Under the pieces are notes generated by a model. That model saw only the letters and a list, made by a program, of their open reading frames with translations, was not told the origin of the DNA and did no database searches. From JAVBPE01 sp031549865 (GTDB lineage: Bacteria > Bacillota_I > Bacilli_A > Acholeplasmatales > Anaeroplasmataceae): a stretch of DNA of 64,000 bases. Both the position numbers and the translations under genes were made by a program. This document shows positions 8,775 through 17,609 of the stretch, piece by piece; the stretch's first letter is position 1, and each line of letters begins with the position of its first letter. Where the stretch lies: positions 1-64,000 of the forward strand of contig JAVBPE010000004.1 of the NCBI GenBank assembly GCA_031549865.1. Direction: 5' to 3'.

Positions 8775-8805
8775 AAAATTAGAGAATATTTCTCTAATTT
8801 TTTTT
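8775..8805 (+). terminator. Terminator of the yfhO operon
   Basis: An AAAATTAGAGAA/TTCTCTAATTTT stem with a 3-base loop is followed by more T. Confidence 0.85.
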
Positions 8806-8877
8806 AATTATATCCAGTTTATTTATAAAATTAATTGCTTCTTTTTAACGTATTAATGAATCAATTTCAAATGAATA

Positions 8878-10230
8878 TTAATATCTTGTTAAATAACGAT
8901 CAATTTCCCATTGCGATACATGTTTTCTATATTGATCCCATTCGTAATTTTTAGCCTCAACTAATTTTTCTGTAACATGGCTTCCCATTGCCTGGCACAT
9001 TAATTTATCTTCTTGGAATTTTTCTATAGCTTCCTTTAAACTTCCTGGAAGTGAATCTACCCCTAAAGACTTACGTTTTGCATCGCTACATTTATATAGA
9101 TTTTCATATATTGGGGCAACCTCAGCACAATTACCACTAATACCATCAAGTCCAGCTGCTAAAATAGCCGCAACTACTAAATATGGATTTGCTGCTACGT
9201 CTACTGAACGCACTTCAGTACGCGTCTTCATACCGCGAGATGCCGGAATACGAATCATAGTTGAGCGATTTGAATCTGACCATGAAATATAACATGGTGC
9301 TTCATAGCCGGGAACAATTCTTTTAAATGAGTTTACAATTGGATTAGCAATTAAACAAAATCCCTTTGCATGAGTTAAAATACCTGATATCCATTTTAAA
9401 GCTACATCAGATAATTGATTAGCCGTTTTTTCATCATAAAATGCATTTTTGCCTTCATCATTCACTAATGAACAATTAACATGCATACCGGATCCATTAA
9501 TACCTTCTACAGGCTTAGGCATAAATGTTGCATGTAACCCATGACGTTTTGCTACATTTTTTACTACTAATTTAAAGGTCTGAACATTATCACATGCTTC
9601 TAAAGCACCATCAAATTTAAAATTAATTTCATGTTGACCTGTTGAAACTTCATGGTGAGCTGCTTCAATTGTAAAACCGATTTTTTGTAGTTCAAAAACA
9701 ATATCACGACGGCAATCTTCCGCGCAATCTATTGGAGATAAATCAAAATATCCTCCATTATCATTAAATTCCATTGTAGGGCGCCCCATTGGATCTAATT
9801 TGAATAAGAAGAATTCTGGTTCAACTCCTACATTGAATGATTTATAACCTTTTTTATGCATAACTTCTAAATTTCTTTTTAATACTCCACGTGGATCTCC
9901 TTCAAAAGGTATATCCGCTCCATTTTTACCAGGACGATAAACATCACAAATAAAACGTGCTACTTTTCCATAAGAAGTATCTTCCCAACTTAAAATTAGA
10001 AAAGTATCTAAATCTGGATGTAAGTACATATCTGCCTCATAAATACGCACAAATCCTTCAATTGATGAACCATCAAACATTACAGAATTATCAAGTGCAT
10101 CCTCTAATCTTGTAATTGGTATTTCAACATTTTTAAGAATACCCATCATATCAGTAAATTGCATTCTGATATATTTAATATTTTCTTCCTTACATATTTT
10201 TCTAATATCTTCTTTTGTATAACCTTTCAT
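8878..10230 (-). CDS. glnA: Glutamine synthetase, type I
   Basis: Makes glutamine from glutamate, ammonia and ATP, the main ammonium-assimilation step. The 450-aa length is the GSI-alpha size (Bacillus/Clostridium type, without adenylylation). Signatures: FDGSSIEGF near residue 52, the metal and substrate region VEPEFFLF, the ATP-binding KPVEGINGSGMH, and NRSTMIRIPA. No glnR-type MerR gene is nearby. Instead its leader has a hairpin, an intrinsic terminator and a consensus promoter, so control by antitermination is likely. GAGGATTAT precedes the ATG. Confidence 0.96.
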   Translation of the reverse strand: MKGYTKEDIRKICKEENIKYIRMQFTDMMGILKNVEIPITRLEDALDNSVMFDGSSIEGFVRIYEADMYLHPDLDTFLILSWEDTSYGKVARFICDVYRPGKNGADIPFEGDPRGVLKRNLEVMHKKGYKSFNVGVEPEFFLFKLDPMGRPTMEFNDNGGYFDLSPIDCAEDCRRDIVFELQKIGFTIEAAHHEVSTGQHEINFKFDGALEACDNVQTFKLVVKNVAKRHGLHATFMPKPVEGINGSGMHVNCSLVNDEGKNAFYDEKTANQLSDVALKWISGILTHAKGFCLIANPIVNSFKRIVPGYEAPCYISWSDSNRSTMIRIPASRGMKTRTEVRSVDVAANPYLVVAAILAAGLDGISGNCAEVAPIYENLYKCSDAKRKSLGVDSLPGSLKEAIEKFQEDKLMCQAMGSHVTEKLVEAKNYEWDQYRKHVSQWEIDRYLTRY

Positions 10231-10249
10231 ATAATCCTCGTCTTTCTAA

Positions 10250-10332
10250 TTAAAAAAATAAAAGGCGCAAAAATAAATTCTTGCGACCTTGCTTTTCAAT
10301 TATTATTTTTTATATTTGAGCCCCATTGCTCA
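10250..10332 (-). promoter_or_regulatory. glnA leader: ANTAR-like hairpin plus attenuator terminator
   Basis: Read on the minus strand, the RNA begins with UGAGC-AAUGGG-GCUCA (10332-10317), a 5-bp stem with a hexaloop having A at position 1 and G at position 4, as in ANTAR-protein target hairpins. About 25 bases later a second, weaker element has loop AAGGUC (A1, G4) closed by only two GC pairs at 10292-10283. It overlaps the 5' arm of a strong intrinsic terminator (10288-10264, then a T-run to 10250). This is the twin-hairpin and overlapping-terminator plan of ANTAR antitermination. The second hairpin is imperfect, so the call is inferred. Confidence 0.6.
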
Positions 10333-10337
10333 TTAAT

Positions 10338-10366
10338 ATTTTAACTATAAACAGCTTCAATGTCAA
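10338..10366 (-). promoter_or_regulatory. Promoter of glnA
   Basis: On the minus strand TTGACA (10366-10361) and TAAAAT (10343-10338) are spaced by 17 bases. The predicted start lies at the foot of the first leader hairpin. Confidence 0.75.
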
Positions 10367-10374
10367 TTAAAAAC

Positions 10375-10878
10375 TCACTTAATAAAGATTTTTTTTGTAA
10401 TACTATGCTTTAAATAAGTTTTTACAATAATTCCATTTAATATTCCTGTTAATGTTGATAATATCGCAATAAAAGGTAAGTAATATATCACAACAGCGGT
10501 TGAAAGCATAATTATCGCAATTATTATTTGACCAATACAATGAAATATTGCTCCTAATATGGAAACTCCAATTGGAGAAAAAAATTTAATCTTTGAAAAT
10601 AATAGCATAATAATAAATGATAATATTCCTCCACTAAGGCTCATAAACCATTGAAGCTGAAATATATTTCCTCTTAATAAACCTACCAAAATGATTCTAA
10701 GTATCATAACTAAAAAAGCTTCTTTTAAATTAAACTCATATAACATTATCAATACAACTATATTTGCCAACCCTAATTTAACGCCTGGAATAAACATTGG
10801 AATAGAACTTTCTATGATATTTAAGACTATCGCAATTGCGAGTAAACTTGAAATAATACATATTTTCTTTATACTCAT
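10375..10878 (-). CDS. Gx transporter family membrane protein (HepI-like)
   Basis: A 167-aa integral membrane protein with five or six helices and the family features GVKLGLANIV and ISSIPMF-like N-terminus (IESSIPMFIPGVKLG). The family was once named heptaprenyl diphosphate synthase component I and is now described as a Gx-type transporter related to ECF S-components. It regularly co-occurs with NusG domain II and ApbE genes, as here. Its start overlaps the upstream stop as ATGA. The substrate is unknown; a role in quinone or flavin supply for membrane electron transfer is inferred from context. Confidence 0.82.
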   Translation of the reverse strand: MSIKKICIISSLLAIAIVLNIIESSIPMFIPGVKLGLANIVVLIMLYEFNLKEAFLVMILRIILVGLLRGNIFQLQWFMSLSGGILSFIIMLLFSKIKFFSPIGVSILGAIFHCIGQIIIAIIMLSTAVVIYYLPFIAILSTLTGILNGIIVKTYLKHSITKKIFIK

Positions 10879-11252
10879 ATAACCACATCCAAATCAATAT
10901 TATTAGATACTAATTTTATATATATTAAATTTGGAAGGCATACTATAACACTAGCCGTATTCGAAATATAATTTTGATGTTCACAAGTATGATTTAAACA
11001 TGTTGATTCTATAACTCTAATAGAATTATATTTTGCACCTAACTTAATAATTCCTAAATCTCCATTAATTATATATTCTTTTTCATTTTCGCCTAAAGTA
11101 CTTAAATCTATGGTTAAAACTATTTCGTCTTTATAATATATAATAGCTTTCAAATTATCATTTTTTTTATTTAGATTAATAACAAGTAAAACAATTAAAG
11201 AAATAATTAGTATACTAACAATTAAAATTATATCGTTTCTATATTTTTTCAT
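10875..11252 (-). CDS. NusG domain II membrane-anchored protein
   Basis: A 125-aa protein with one N-terminal membrane helix (residues 8-27) and an extracytoplasmic beta-rich domain ending in the CLNHTCEHQ motif (CxxxxC with His), typical of the stand-alone NusG_II family rather than of transcription factor NusG. It overlaps apbE by 14 bases and the next gene by 4. Family members sit in flavin-dependent extracytosolic electron-transfer clusters; the exact function is not known. Confidence 0.85.
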   Translation of the reverse strand: MKKYRNDIILIVSILIISLIVLLVINLNKKNDNLKAIIYYKDEIVLTIDLSTLGENEKEYIINGDLGIIKLGAKYNSIRVIESTCLNHTCEHQNYISNTASVIVCLPNLIYIKLVSNNIDLDVVI

Positions 11253-12216
11253 TATGAGTACCTAAATCCATTAATTTATTACCTTTAAAAGCATATATCT
11301 CTAAATTCGTATCCTGTATAAAATTTTCCAATATATCTAAATCCATTACAAATAATGCCGTAGAAAGAGCGTCTAAATATCCAGAATCATCTCCAACAAC
11401 TACAATCGATTCATAAAAATTTGCAGGATACCCTGTATGTGGATTAATTAAATGATGATATAATACGCCATTAATATAAACATGTTGATTTTTAACTGAA
11501 CTATTAACAACCGCTTTATTTTTTACATTTAAAACTTCATAATAACCCTCATAAAAAACTTTTTCAATTCCTACTTTAAATTCTTTACCATCAGTTTTTT
11601 CGCCTAGTAAAACATTTGATGATCCAGCATTAATAATATAATTTTTAATATCATTCAAATCTAAATATTCCTTAGCCTTTTGTGTAGCATAGCCCTTAGC
11701 TAATGCTCCTAAATCTATATCTCCATCTCCAACAATACTTACATTATTTCCTTCAATTAAAAGACTAGAAGACGCAATTTTATTTAATTCTGTATTTATT
11801 TCATCATCATTTAAAACGTGAGGATTATCTTTAAATAAAGCATTTTTCCATTTCATAGATAATCTTCCTATAAAGGGGTTAAAATAACCATTTGTAATAT
11901 CTTTCATTTCTAATGAATAATTCAACAATTCAATTAATTCTTCTAAAGCTATAATGCTCCTATTTTCATTAAGATCATATATATTTTCTACAGATTCATA
12001 ACTTTTATAATTATCAGCTAATTTTGAATATTGTAAATAAATATTATTTATTTCATTTAAGTGTTTAGTTGTAGTTTCTTTGTCATTTGAATAAATTGTT
12101 ACACTTATTGAAGTATCAAGAGCATATATAATTTTAGTGTTTTCTTTTATTTCCTCATTACAAGAGGTTAATAATATTAAAAAAGATGTAATAATTAATA
12201 TAAATATTTTCTTCAT
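11239..12216 (-). CDS. apbE: FAD:protein FMN transferase, lipoprotein
   Basis: Covalently attaches FMN from FAD to threonine in target proteins on the outer face of the membrane. The 325-aa protein starts with a lipoprotein signal (lipobox LLTSC, Cys about residue 19). It shows GDIDLGALAKGYA, INAGSSNVLLG, the HLINPHTGYPA region and the metal site YLDALSTALFVM. AAGGAGG precedes the ATG. It heads a three-gene operon with NusG-II and Gx proteins. RnfG and RnfD, its expected substrates, are encoded 7-8 kb away in this window. Confidence 0.93.
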   Translation of the reverse strand: MKKIFILIITSFLILLTSCNEEIKENTKIIYALDTSISVTIYSNDKETTTKHLNEINNIYLQYSKLADNYKSYESVENIYDLNENRSIIALEELIELLNYSLEMKDITNGYFNPFIGRLSMKWKNALFKDNPHVLNDDEINTELNKIASSSLLIEGNNVSIVGDGDIDLGALAKGYATQKAKEYLDLNDIKNYIINAGSSNVLLGEKTDGKEFKVGIEKVFYEGYYEVLNVKNKAVVNSSVKNQHVYINGVLYHHLINPHTGYPANFYESIVVVGDDSGYLDALSTALFVMDLDILENFIQDTNLEIYAFKGNKLMDLGTHNEKI

Positions 12217-12375
12217 ATTTTTACCTCCTTATTTATTATACAATATTTTTATTTCAATTGCATTTAATCTATAAAAAATAAGTTTCTCAATTTAATAAAA
12301 ATCAATTTTACTGCATTTCTAGTTAATGAAATAGCCAATTATTATTTATTTTGTAAAAATGAATTGAGATAAAAA

Positions 12376-12397
12376 AAATTGGTAAAATACCAATTTT
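12376..12397 (-). terminator. Terminator of the GGDEF-EAL gene
   Basis: The hairpin AAATTGGTA-TTT-TACCAATTT, followed by T on the minus strand, directly abuts the stop codon. Confidence 0.8.
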
Positions 12398-15352
12398 TTA
12401 AACTTTTTTACTATTTATTATTTCTAAAGCTTCGCTTGCTACTTCTTGAGGAATTGAATTAGGTCTTCCTAAGAAATATCCTTGAACGTAATCACACCCT
12501 AAATTCATAAGATACTTTAATTCATCAGCCACTTCTATTCCTTCAGCAATGACTTTAATATTCCTTTTCTTTGCATAACTAATCATATTTTTAACTATTT
12601 GTTGTCTATCTTTATCAATATGAATATTTCTAATTAAAGCCATATCAATTTTAACAAAATTAGGATTTATTTCTAAAAGTAATGCTTCTCCATTATAACC
12701 TGATCCAAAATCATCTAGTGCTATTTGGGCATTCCATGTACTCAATTTTTCTCTAATTTTTTTAGAATTCACATCATCTAATCTCTCATACTCAGTTATT
12801 TCTACAACAATATTATGTAAAATATTTTTATATTTAGATTCAATATCAAATATTTCATCGATATTTAATGGGTGATTAGGAATAGCATTAATAAATATTT
12901 TTTTATTTTTTAATATATCTTCATTTTGAGTATATTTCTTTAAAGTAGATGAAAAAGTTAATTTTTCAATTTCATGAAGTTTATGTTGCGCTTTAGCAAT
13001 ACGTAATATTTCATCTGGTCCTCTAAATGAAGGAATTAAAGAACGCATTAATGATTCATATCCATAAATATCTCCGGTATTTAAATCAACAATTGGCTGA
13101 TAGTAAAAATCGACTAATTCATTATCTATTAAATTATTTAACTCTTCATTATTTGTTAATAAATATGCATTTTTATCATATGACTCTAAATCAAATCTCT
13201 TTGTATATCCTTTAATAGAATTCTTTGTTTCATACATCGCAAAATCTGCATATTTAATTAAATCAATTTTATCTTTTGTATCATCAGGGTAAATAGCATA
13301 ACCTGAAGAAATTCTTATTTTTAAATTGACACTATCTAATGTTTCAATTCTTGTGGCTTTAAAAGAATCATGAATTTTTGCAATTTCATTTTCTATCTCA
13401 CAAATCGAAATCATATCAAACATAAAAATATAAAATTCGTCCCCAGATCTGCGTCCATAAAGCATATTATGTTTATCTTTACAATAATCTATAATAACTT
13501 TTGCTGATTCTTTAATATAGGAGTCTCCAAAATCATGGCCATATGTGTCATTAATATATTTTAAATTATCTAAATCAAACATTACAAAAGCTGCTTTATA
13601 ACCTTTATTTAAACCATCAAAAATATTTTCATATCTATCTTGGAATGCTCTTCTATTGAACATATTTGTTAATGAATCATAATTTCTTTCTATTAACAAT
13701 TTCTCTCTTTCCAAATAATCATTTGTAACATCTTTTATAATTCCGCTCTTAGATTCATCAATAAATTTAACTTCAATCCAATGATTTTTATTATCATAAT
13801 CGTGATATTTATAAGTATATTCATTATCTTTTCTTTTAACAATATAAGGTTTTAAATTATTAATTAGATTCTTAAAATCTTCAATAATATAATCATTCTT
13901 ATGGTCAATTTTAAGTATTTCAGAAATATTTCTTGATGTATAAACTCTATTCGTAATTACATTATATTCAAATGCTACTACCGGTAAATCTACTAAATTT
14001 ATAATCTTACTTAATTTTGATTCTGCATCAATAACTTCTTTATTTAAAACTTCAATAGCATTAATTAAATTATCAATTTCCTCTATATTAACTCTACTTA
14101 GTTTTAAATAACTATCAGTCGGAGAATTCACTAATTCTTCGGTTAAATTGACGATAGGTTTTGACGAAACGATGCTTGAAATGCCTATCAAGAGAATTGA
14201 TAATGCAAATGATAATGTTAATGTAATAAATACTATTTGATTAAGTTTATTTGCATTTTGATGAATTACACTTGCATCAATTACAGCTATTAATGACCAT
14301 TGCTCATCTGAAAAGGGACCATTTGCATTATATAAGTTCAATTGATGATATGATACATAGATATCTTTATTATCGTTTTTCAAAAGAAAAACATGATCAA
14401 AACTTGTAATTTTAAAATCTGATTTATTATTATTACAAATATTTAAAATATCTTGAGGCTCCATTCCAGAAATAATTAAATTATTTGCTAATAATTTTTC
14501 ATCAACTTCTTTTGCTAAAATATAATATCCATTATTATTTGGCTCAATATCTGAAAAAGGGAGCAAATCTTTTAAATATCTTAAACTAATATCAATTCCT
14601 AAAACACCATATATTATTCCACTACTACTTATAAGTGGAACTGAATATGTTATTAATTCAATAGATTCATTATTAAGTATATATGGAGAACTTATATATC
14701 CACAATCACTATACGATAATGCTTTATTGTTTTGTTTTGCATTAATAGGCTTGGTAAAAAAAGCTAATTGTTCTTCAGTGTAATTAGTAAATTGAAATTT
14801 AGTATTTTTATATGATGAATTCATCAATTTCAGTTCGTTATTATACTTTTGAGGTGCCACCTCAACAACGATATTACTATAATCCGGTACTACTAATAAA
14901 GGATCACTATCACGAATATATAATCCATATTTATTTGTTAAAGTGTCATTCCCAAACACAATAAAAACACCTGTTACAGCATTAGAATTTAAAGTCTTAA
15001 ATAATCCATCAGATACTTGATTTAATGCTTCCACTGATAGTGCTTGTTCATTAGAAATTAAATCATCATAAGTTTTATTTTCCTTTATCAATAAAGAATT
15101 AATATTATTATTAACTTCATTATATGGAACAGAGAGATTCATCCATCGACTTACAAATTCATTCTCTATGTATTTTCTTTTATAATCATTTTTTTCATCA
15201 AATAATTGAACTGAGGAGTTATTTAAATTTTCATAGGCTCCTGCAATATTTATTGAAACTATAAAAAATAAAGTTTGCATTACTAAAACAAAAATCATCA
15301 TTTTTATTATTTTAATAAAAAACTTAGGACTACGTTTTTTATTCGTATTCAT
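12398..15352 (-). CDS. Membrane sensor with GGDEF and EAL domains
   Basis: A 984-aa c-di-GMP enzyme. Helix 1 (residues about 13-38), a large extracytoplasmic Cache-like sensor (about 40-365), helix 2 (about 370-395), a PAS-like region, GGDEF (about 545-715) and EAL (about 740-975). The GGDEF signature reads RRSGDEF, a variant of the A-site, with DSLTNMFNRRAF upstream. The EAL motif reads ESL, but the metal residues in EITEYERLDD, DDFGSGY and AEGIE are kept, so phosphodiesterase activity is plausible. It follows a solute-binding lipoprotein by 28 bases, in the same operon, which suggests that the binding protein presents a ligand to the sensor. Confidence 0.88.
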   Translation of the reverse strand: MNTNKKRSPKFFIKIIKMMIFVLVMQTLFFIVSINIAGAYENLNNSSVQLFDEKNDYKRKYIENEFVSRWMNLSVPYNEVNNNINSLLIKENKTYDDLISNEQALSVEALNQVSDGLFKTLNSNAVTGVFIVFGNDTLTNKYGLYIRDSDPLLVVPDYSNIVVEVAPQKYNNELKLMNSSYKNTKFQFTNYTEEQLAFFTKPINAKQNNKALSYSDCGYISSPYILNNESIELITYSVPLISSSGIIYGVLGIDISLRYLKDLLPFSDIEPNNNGYYILAKEVDEKLLANNLIISGMEPQDILNICNNNKSDFKITSFDHVFLLKNDNKDIYVSYHQLNLYNANGPFSDEQWSLIAVIDASVIHQNANKLNQIVFITLTLSFALSILLIGISSIVSSKPIVNLTEELVNSPTDSYLKLSRVNIEEIDNLINAIEVLNKEVIDAESKLSKIINLVDLPVVAFEYNVITNRVYTSRNISEILKIDHKNDYIIEDFKNLINNLKPYIVKRKDNEYTYKYHDYDNKNHWIEVKFIDESKSGIIKDVTNDYLEREKLLIERNYDSLTNMFNRRAFQDRYENIFDGLNKGYKAAFVMFDLDNLKYINDTYGHDFGDSYIKESAKVIIDYCKDKHNMLYGRRSGDEFYIFMFDMISICEIENEIAKIHDSFKATRIETLDSVNLKIRISSGYAIYPDDTKDKIDLIKYADFAMYETKNSIKGYTKRFDLESYDKNAYLLTNNEELNNLIDNELVDFYYQPIVDLNTGDIYGYESLMRSLIPSFRGPDEILRIAKAQHKLHEIEKLTFSSTLKKYTQNEDILKNKKIFINAIPNHPLNIDEIFDIESKYKNILHNIVVEITEYERLDDVNSKKIREKLSTWNAQIALDDFGSGYNGEALLLEINPNFVKIDMALIRNIHIDKDRQQIVKNMISYAKKRNIKVIAEGIEVADELKYLMNLGCDYVQGYFLGRPNSIPQEVASEALEIINSKKV

Positions 15353-15380
15353 TTAATCACCTCGATTAAGGATTAATTAT

Positions 15381-16889
15381 TTATAAAAGTTTACCAATAA
15401 TATCTTTTAATCCATTATACCAAACTTCAAAATTATCTTCCATATTTCTATTATATGCATCTTCATCGCTATAACCTAAGGCAATATCCTGCTTAATTTT
15501 ATTTCTCATATCATCTGCATTTATGAAAGTTTCCATCCCATCAACCTTACTACCTTGAATACAAGTATCAAATACTCTTCTTACTTTAGCACTATTATTA
15601 AATGGTTTTGCGGAATACATTTTTGCTTTTGAATAATAATTAATTATACACTCATAAGTTTTAAAAATAGAACTATATTTCTTATTTATTTCATTTCTAT
15701 TTTCTATATTATCTTCCTTACCACCAAGTTTATATTTAATAATTGCTTCTTTAATTAAATCAAAATTTAAAGAATCTTTAACAACTGGAATATAATCAAG
15801 AGAAATCGCAATATTAATATTATTTGATGGCGATGTTAAATATTTTAAAAATACAGAGGCAGCATATTCTGTTCTTTCATCACTTTTACTTACAGCGAAT
15901 CCAGCTCCTTGCATTATTGAATATAGCTCTTCCCCATTAAATAATTGAGCTGGTAGTACATAACTTTCAATTTGATAACTACTATCATCATCAATAATAA
16001 CACTATTAGGGAAATAACCTGCACTTGAAGTTGAACCAATGTATGACAAAATAATGTTATTTAAAACATCATCAGAACGATATTTACCTATCGAATCATA
16101 GTACCCATTTACATATGGTACATAATAATTATCATATATATTTTTAAACAAATCCTCATCAAATGTTAATGTAGCATTATTAGTTTCATTATCTATACTA
16201 AATAATTCTTTATTCATACTTTTGGAATTTATATAAAACATATTGGCAATAGCATCTCTTCCAAAAAAAGCTTTACCAGTATTTTCATAATAGATTTTTG
16301 AAAATTGAGCAATCTCTTCCATTGAGTTAAATGAAGGTGAGGAAACCTTATATTTAGCAATATATTCATCATAATCTGTTTTATTTAACATAAATACTTC
16401 GGTTGACTTCGCGACTGGAATAATTTTCAAACTATTATCTTTATCAAATCTACCTTCATCTAAAATACCATCAATAAATGAGTCCAAATCCGATTGTGAA
16501 AAATAATTTTCTAAAGATGCAACATTACTATATTTTGTATCTAAACTCATTAAATCATCAACATATGACTGAAAAATATTAGGCATTTCCAATGCCCCAA
16601 CTGCCTTTGAACTAGCCTTTTCTATTTCTAAGGCCAACTCATTTACGCCATTAAAAGTTCGGTGGTTAATACTAATATTTTTTTCTCTACCAACTGTTGA
16701 ATTGAATTCATCAACTATTAGATTAAAAGCTGTAGTTTGATAATTATTGTAATATGTCCAAATATTCAAATTAATTTTCGAACCATCTTTTAATAATTTT
16801 TCATATTTTTTAAAAGGATCATTATTACATGCAACTAAGCTAAAAAACGATATGATTAATAAAAATAATCCGATAACTTTCTTTTTCAT
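15381..16889 (-). CDS. Extracellular solute-binding lipoprotein (family 1-like)
   Basis: A 502-aa exported lipoprotein: signal peptide with lipobox LVAC (Cys about residue 21), then a two-lobed ABC-type sugar-binding fold (NLNIWTYYNNYQTTAFNLIV, IIPVAKSTEVFMLNKT, MQGAGFAVSKSDERTEYAA, FLKYLTSP). There are no permease or ATPase genes next to it. The downstream partner is a GGDEF-EAL sensor protein, so it may act in signalling rather than, or as well as, uptake. The ligand is unknown; carbohydrate is the family's usual choice. Confidence 0.85.
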   Translation of the reverse strand: MKKKVIGLFLLIISFFSLVACNNDPFKKYEKLLKDGSKINLNIWTYYNNYQTTAFNLIVDEFNSTVGREKNISINHRTFNGVNELALEIEKASSKAVGALEMPNIFQSYVDDLMSLDTKYSNVASLENYFSQSDLDSFIDGILDEGRFDKDNSLKIIPVAKSTEVFMLNKTDYDEYIAKYKVSSPSFNSMEEIAQFSKIYYENTGKAFFGRDAIANMFYINSKSMNKELFSIDNETNNATLTFDEDLFKNIYDNYYVPYVNGYYDSIGKYRSDDVLNNIILSYIGSTSSAGYFPNSVIIDDDSSYQIESYVLPAQLFNGEELYSIMQGAGFAVSKSDERTEYAASVFLKYLTSPSNNINIAISLDYIPVVKDSLNFDLIKEAIIKYKLGGKEDNIENRNEINKKYSSIFKTYECIINYYSKAKMYSAKPFNNSAKVRRVFDTCIQGSKVDGMETFINADDMRNKIKQDIALGYSDEDAYNRNMEDNFEVWYNGLKDIIGKLL

Positions 16890-17017
16890 AAATATACCCT
16901 CTTCTCAATAATTATCTAATTATATCAAATTTTGCATAAAAAATAAATAGAATCTGCCTAGATATAAATACTTTATATTATTAAAAAAATAATAATCTTA
17001 ATATATATATAAAATAA

Positions 17018-17047
17018 AAAGACACTCTTTTTTAGTAGAATGTCTTT
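17018..17047 (-). terminator. Terminator of the rnf operon
   Basis: AAAGACA/TGTCTTT arms with further partial pairing and a T-rich tail on the minus strand, just after rnfB. Confidence 0.75.
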
Positions 17048-17055
17048 GATAGTTA

Positions 17056-17376
17056 TTAAACTTTGGTTTTATTTATACTTCCATCATCATTTGGATGTTC
17101 ATCCAAATATTGTCTTATAGTTTGTGCTACTCCTGACTTTGCTCCTGGTTTACATAAAGATAAACTTTCTGCTTTCCCATCCATAATAGCCTCCGCAAAA
17201 CCTTGGCATCCAGGAAAACCGCAAGCCCCACAGTTAGCATTTGGAAGCATACCAGCAATGTCAATTACTCTAGTATCAACTTTTACATAAAATACCTTTG
17301 ATGCAATAGCTAAGCCTAACCCAAATATCAAGCCAAGTCCGCCTAACAAAAGTACTGCCCATAATATATCTAACAT
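17056..17376 (-). CDS. rnfB: RnfB subunit, short form without ferredoxin domains
   Basis: Electron-input subunit of the Rnf ferredoxin:NAD oxidoreductase. This copy is only 106 aa: an N-terminal helix (residues 5-27) and the 4Fe-4S domain NANCGACGFPGCQGF with a later Cys (LCKPG). The usual dicluster ferredoxin domains that follow in about 190-330-aa RnfB proteins are absent. The reading frame ends at a clean stop followed by a terminator, and no ferredoxin-like coding follows, so this looks like a real short form or an old truncation. The last gene of the operon. Confidence 0.85.
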   Translation of the reverse strand: MLDILWAVLLLGGLGLIFGLGLAIASKVFYVKVDTRVIDIAGMLPNANCGACGFPGCQGFAEAIMDGKAESLSLCKPGAKSGVAQTIRQYLDEHPNDDGSINKTKV

Positions 17377-17609
17377 TATTTATCCTCCAATTTTTCTTTA
17401 TCAATTTCTTTTTGAATTTCTTCTTCCATATGAAATTGACAAGCATAATTTTTACATGCACCACAATTTTGTTTACTTATCATAATATCTTCACAGCCTT
17501 TAGGTATTGGGGTTTTTTTGTTTGCTCTATAACTTACAAAAAATACTATAAGTAATAAAGCAATAATCAAAATTCCGATAACTAAATGAAGTGTTATTTC
17601 TAAAATCAT
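17376..17609 (-). CDS. Small Cys-rich membrane protein inside the rnf operon
   Basis: A 77-aa protein with one N-terminal helix (residues 5-26), then GCEDIM and NCGACKNYAC, a spacing like the iron-sulfur motif of RnfB, and a charged helical tail. It overlaps the rnfA stop by ATGA and abuts rnfB, so it is made with the complex. I do not recognise a named family; FeoB-associated Cys-rich proteins are a loose alternative. A role as an extra iron-sulfur or assembly subunit of Rnf is inference. Confidence 0.75.
   Translation of the reverse strand: MILEITLHLVIGILIIALLLIVFFVSYRANKKTPIPKGCEDIMISKQNCGACKNYACQFHMEEEIQKEIDKEKLEDK

Noticed and set aside
10250..10332. Glutamine riboswitch of the cyanobacterial glnA type
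   Set aside because: The leader has none of the conserved glnA-RNA junction sequence; its features fit a hexaloop-terminator leader better.
12217..12397. Possible c-di-GMP or FMN riboswitch near apbE and the GGDEF-EAL gene
   Set aside because: No conserved riboswitch core was found here or upstream of the binding lipoprotein (16890-17017); only a terminator and an A/T-rich promoter region.
17063..17290. 75-codon plus-strand ORF opposite rnfB
   Set aside because: Antisense shadow of rnfB without a start signal.
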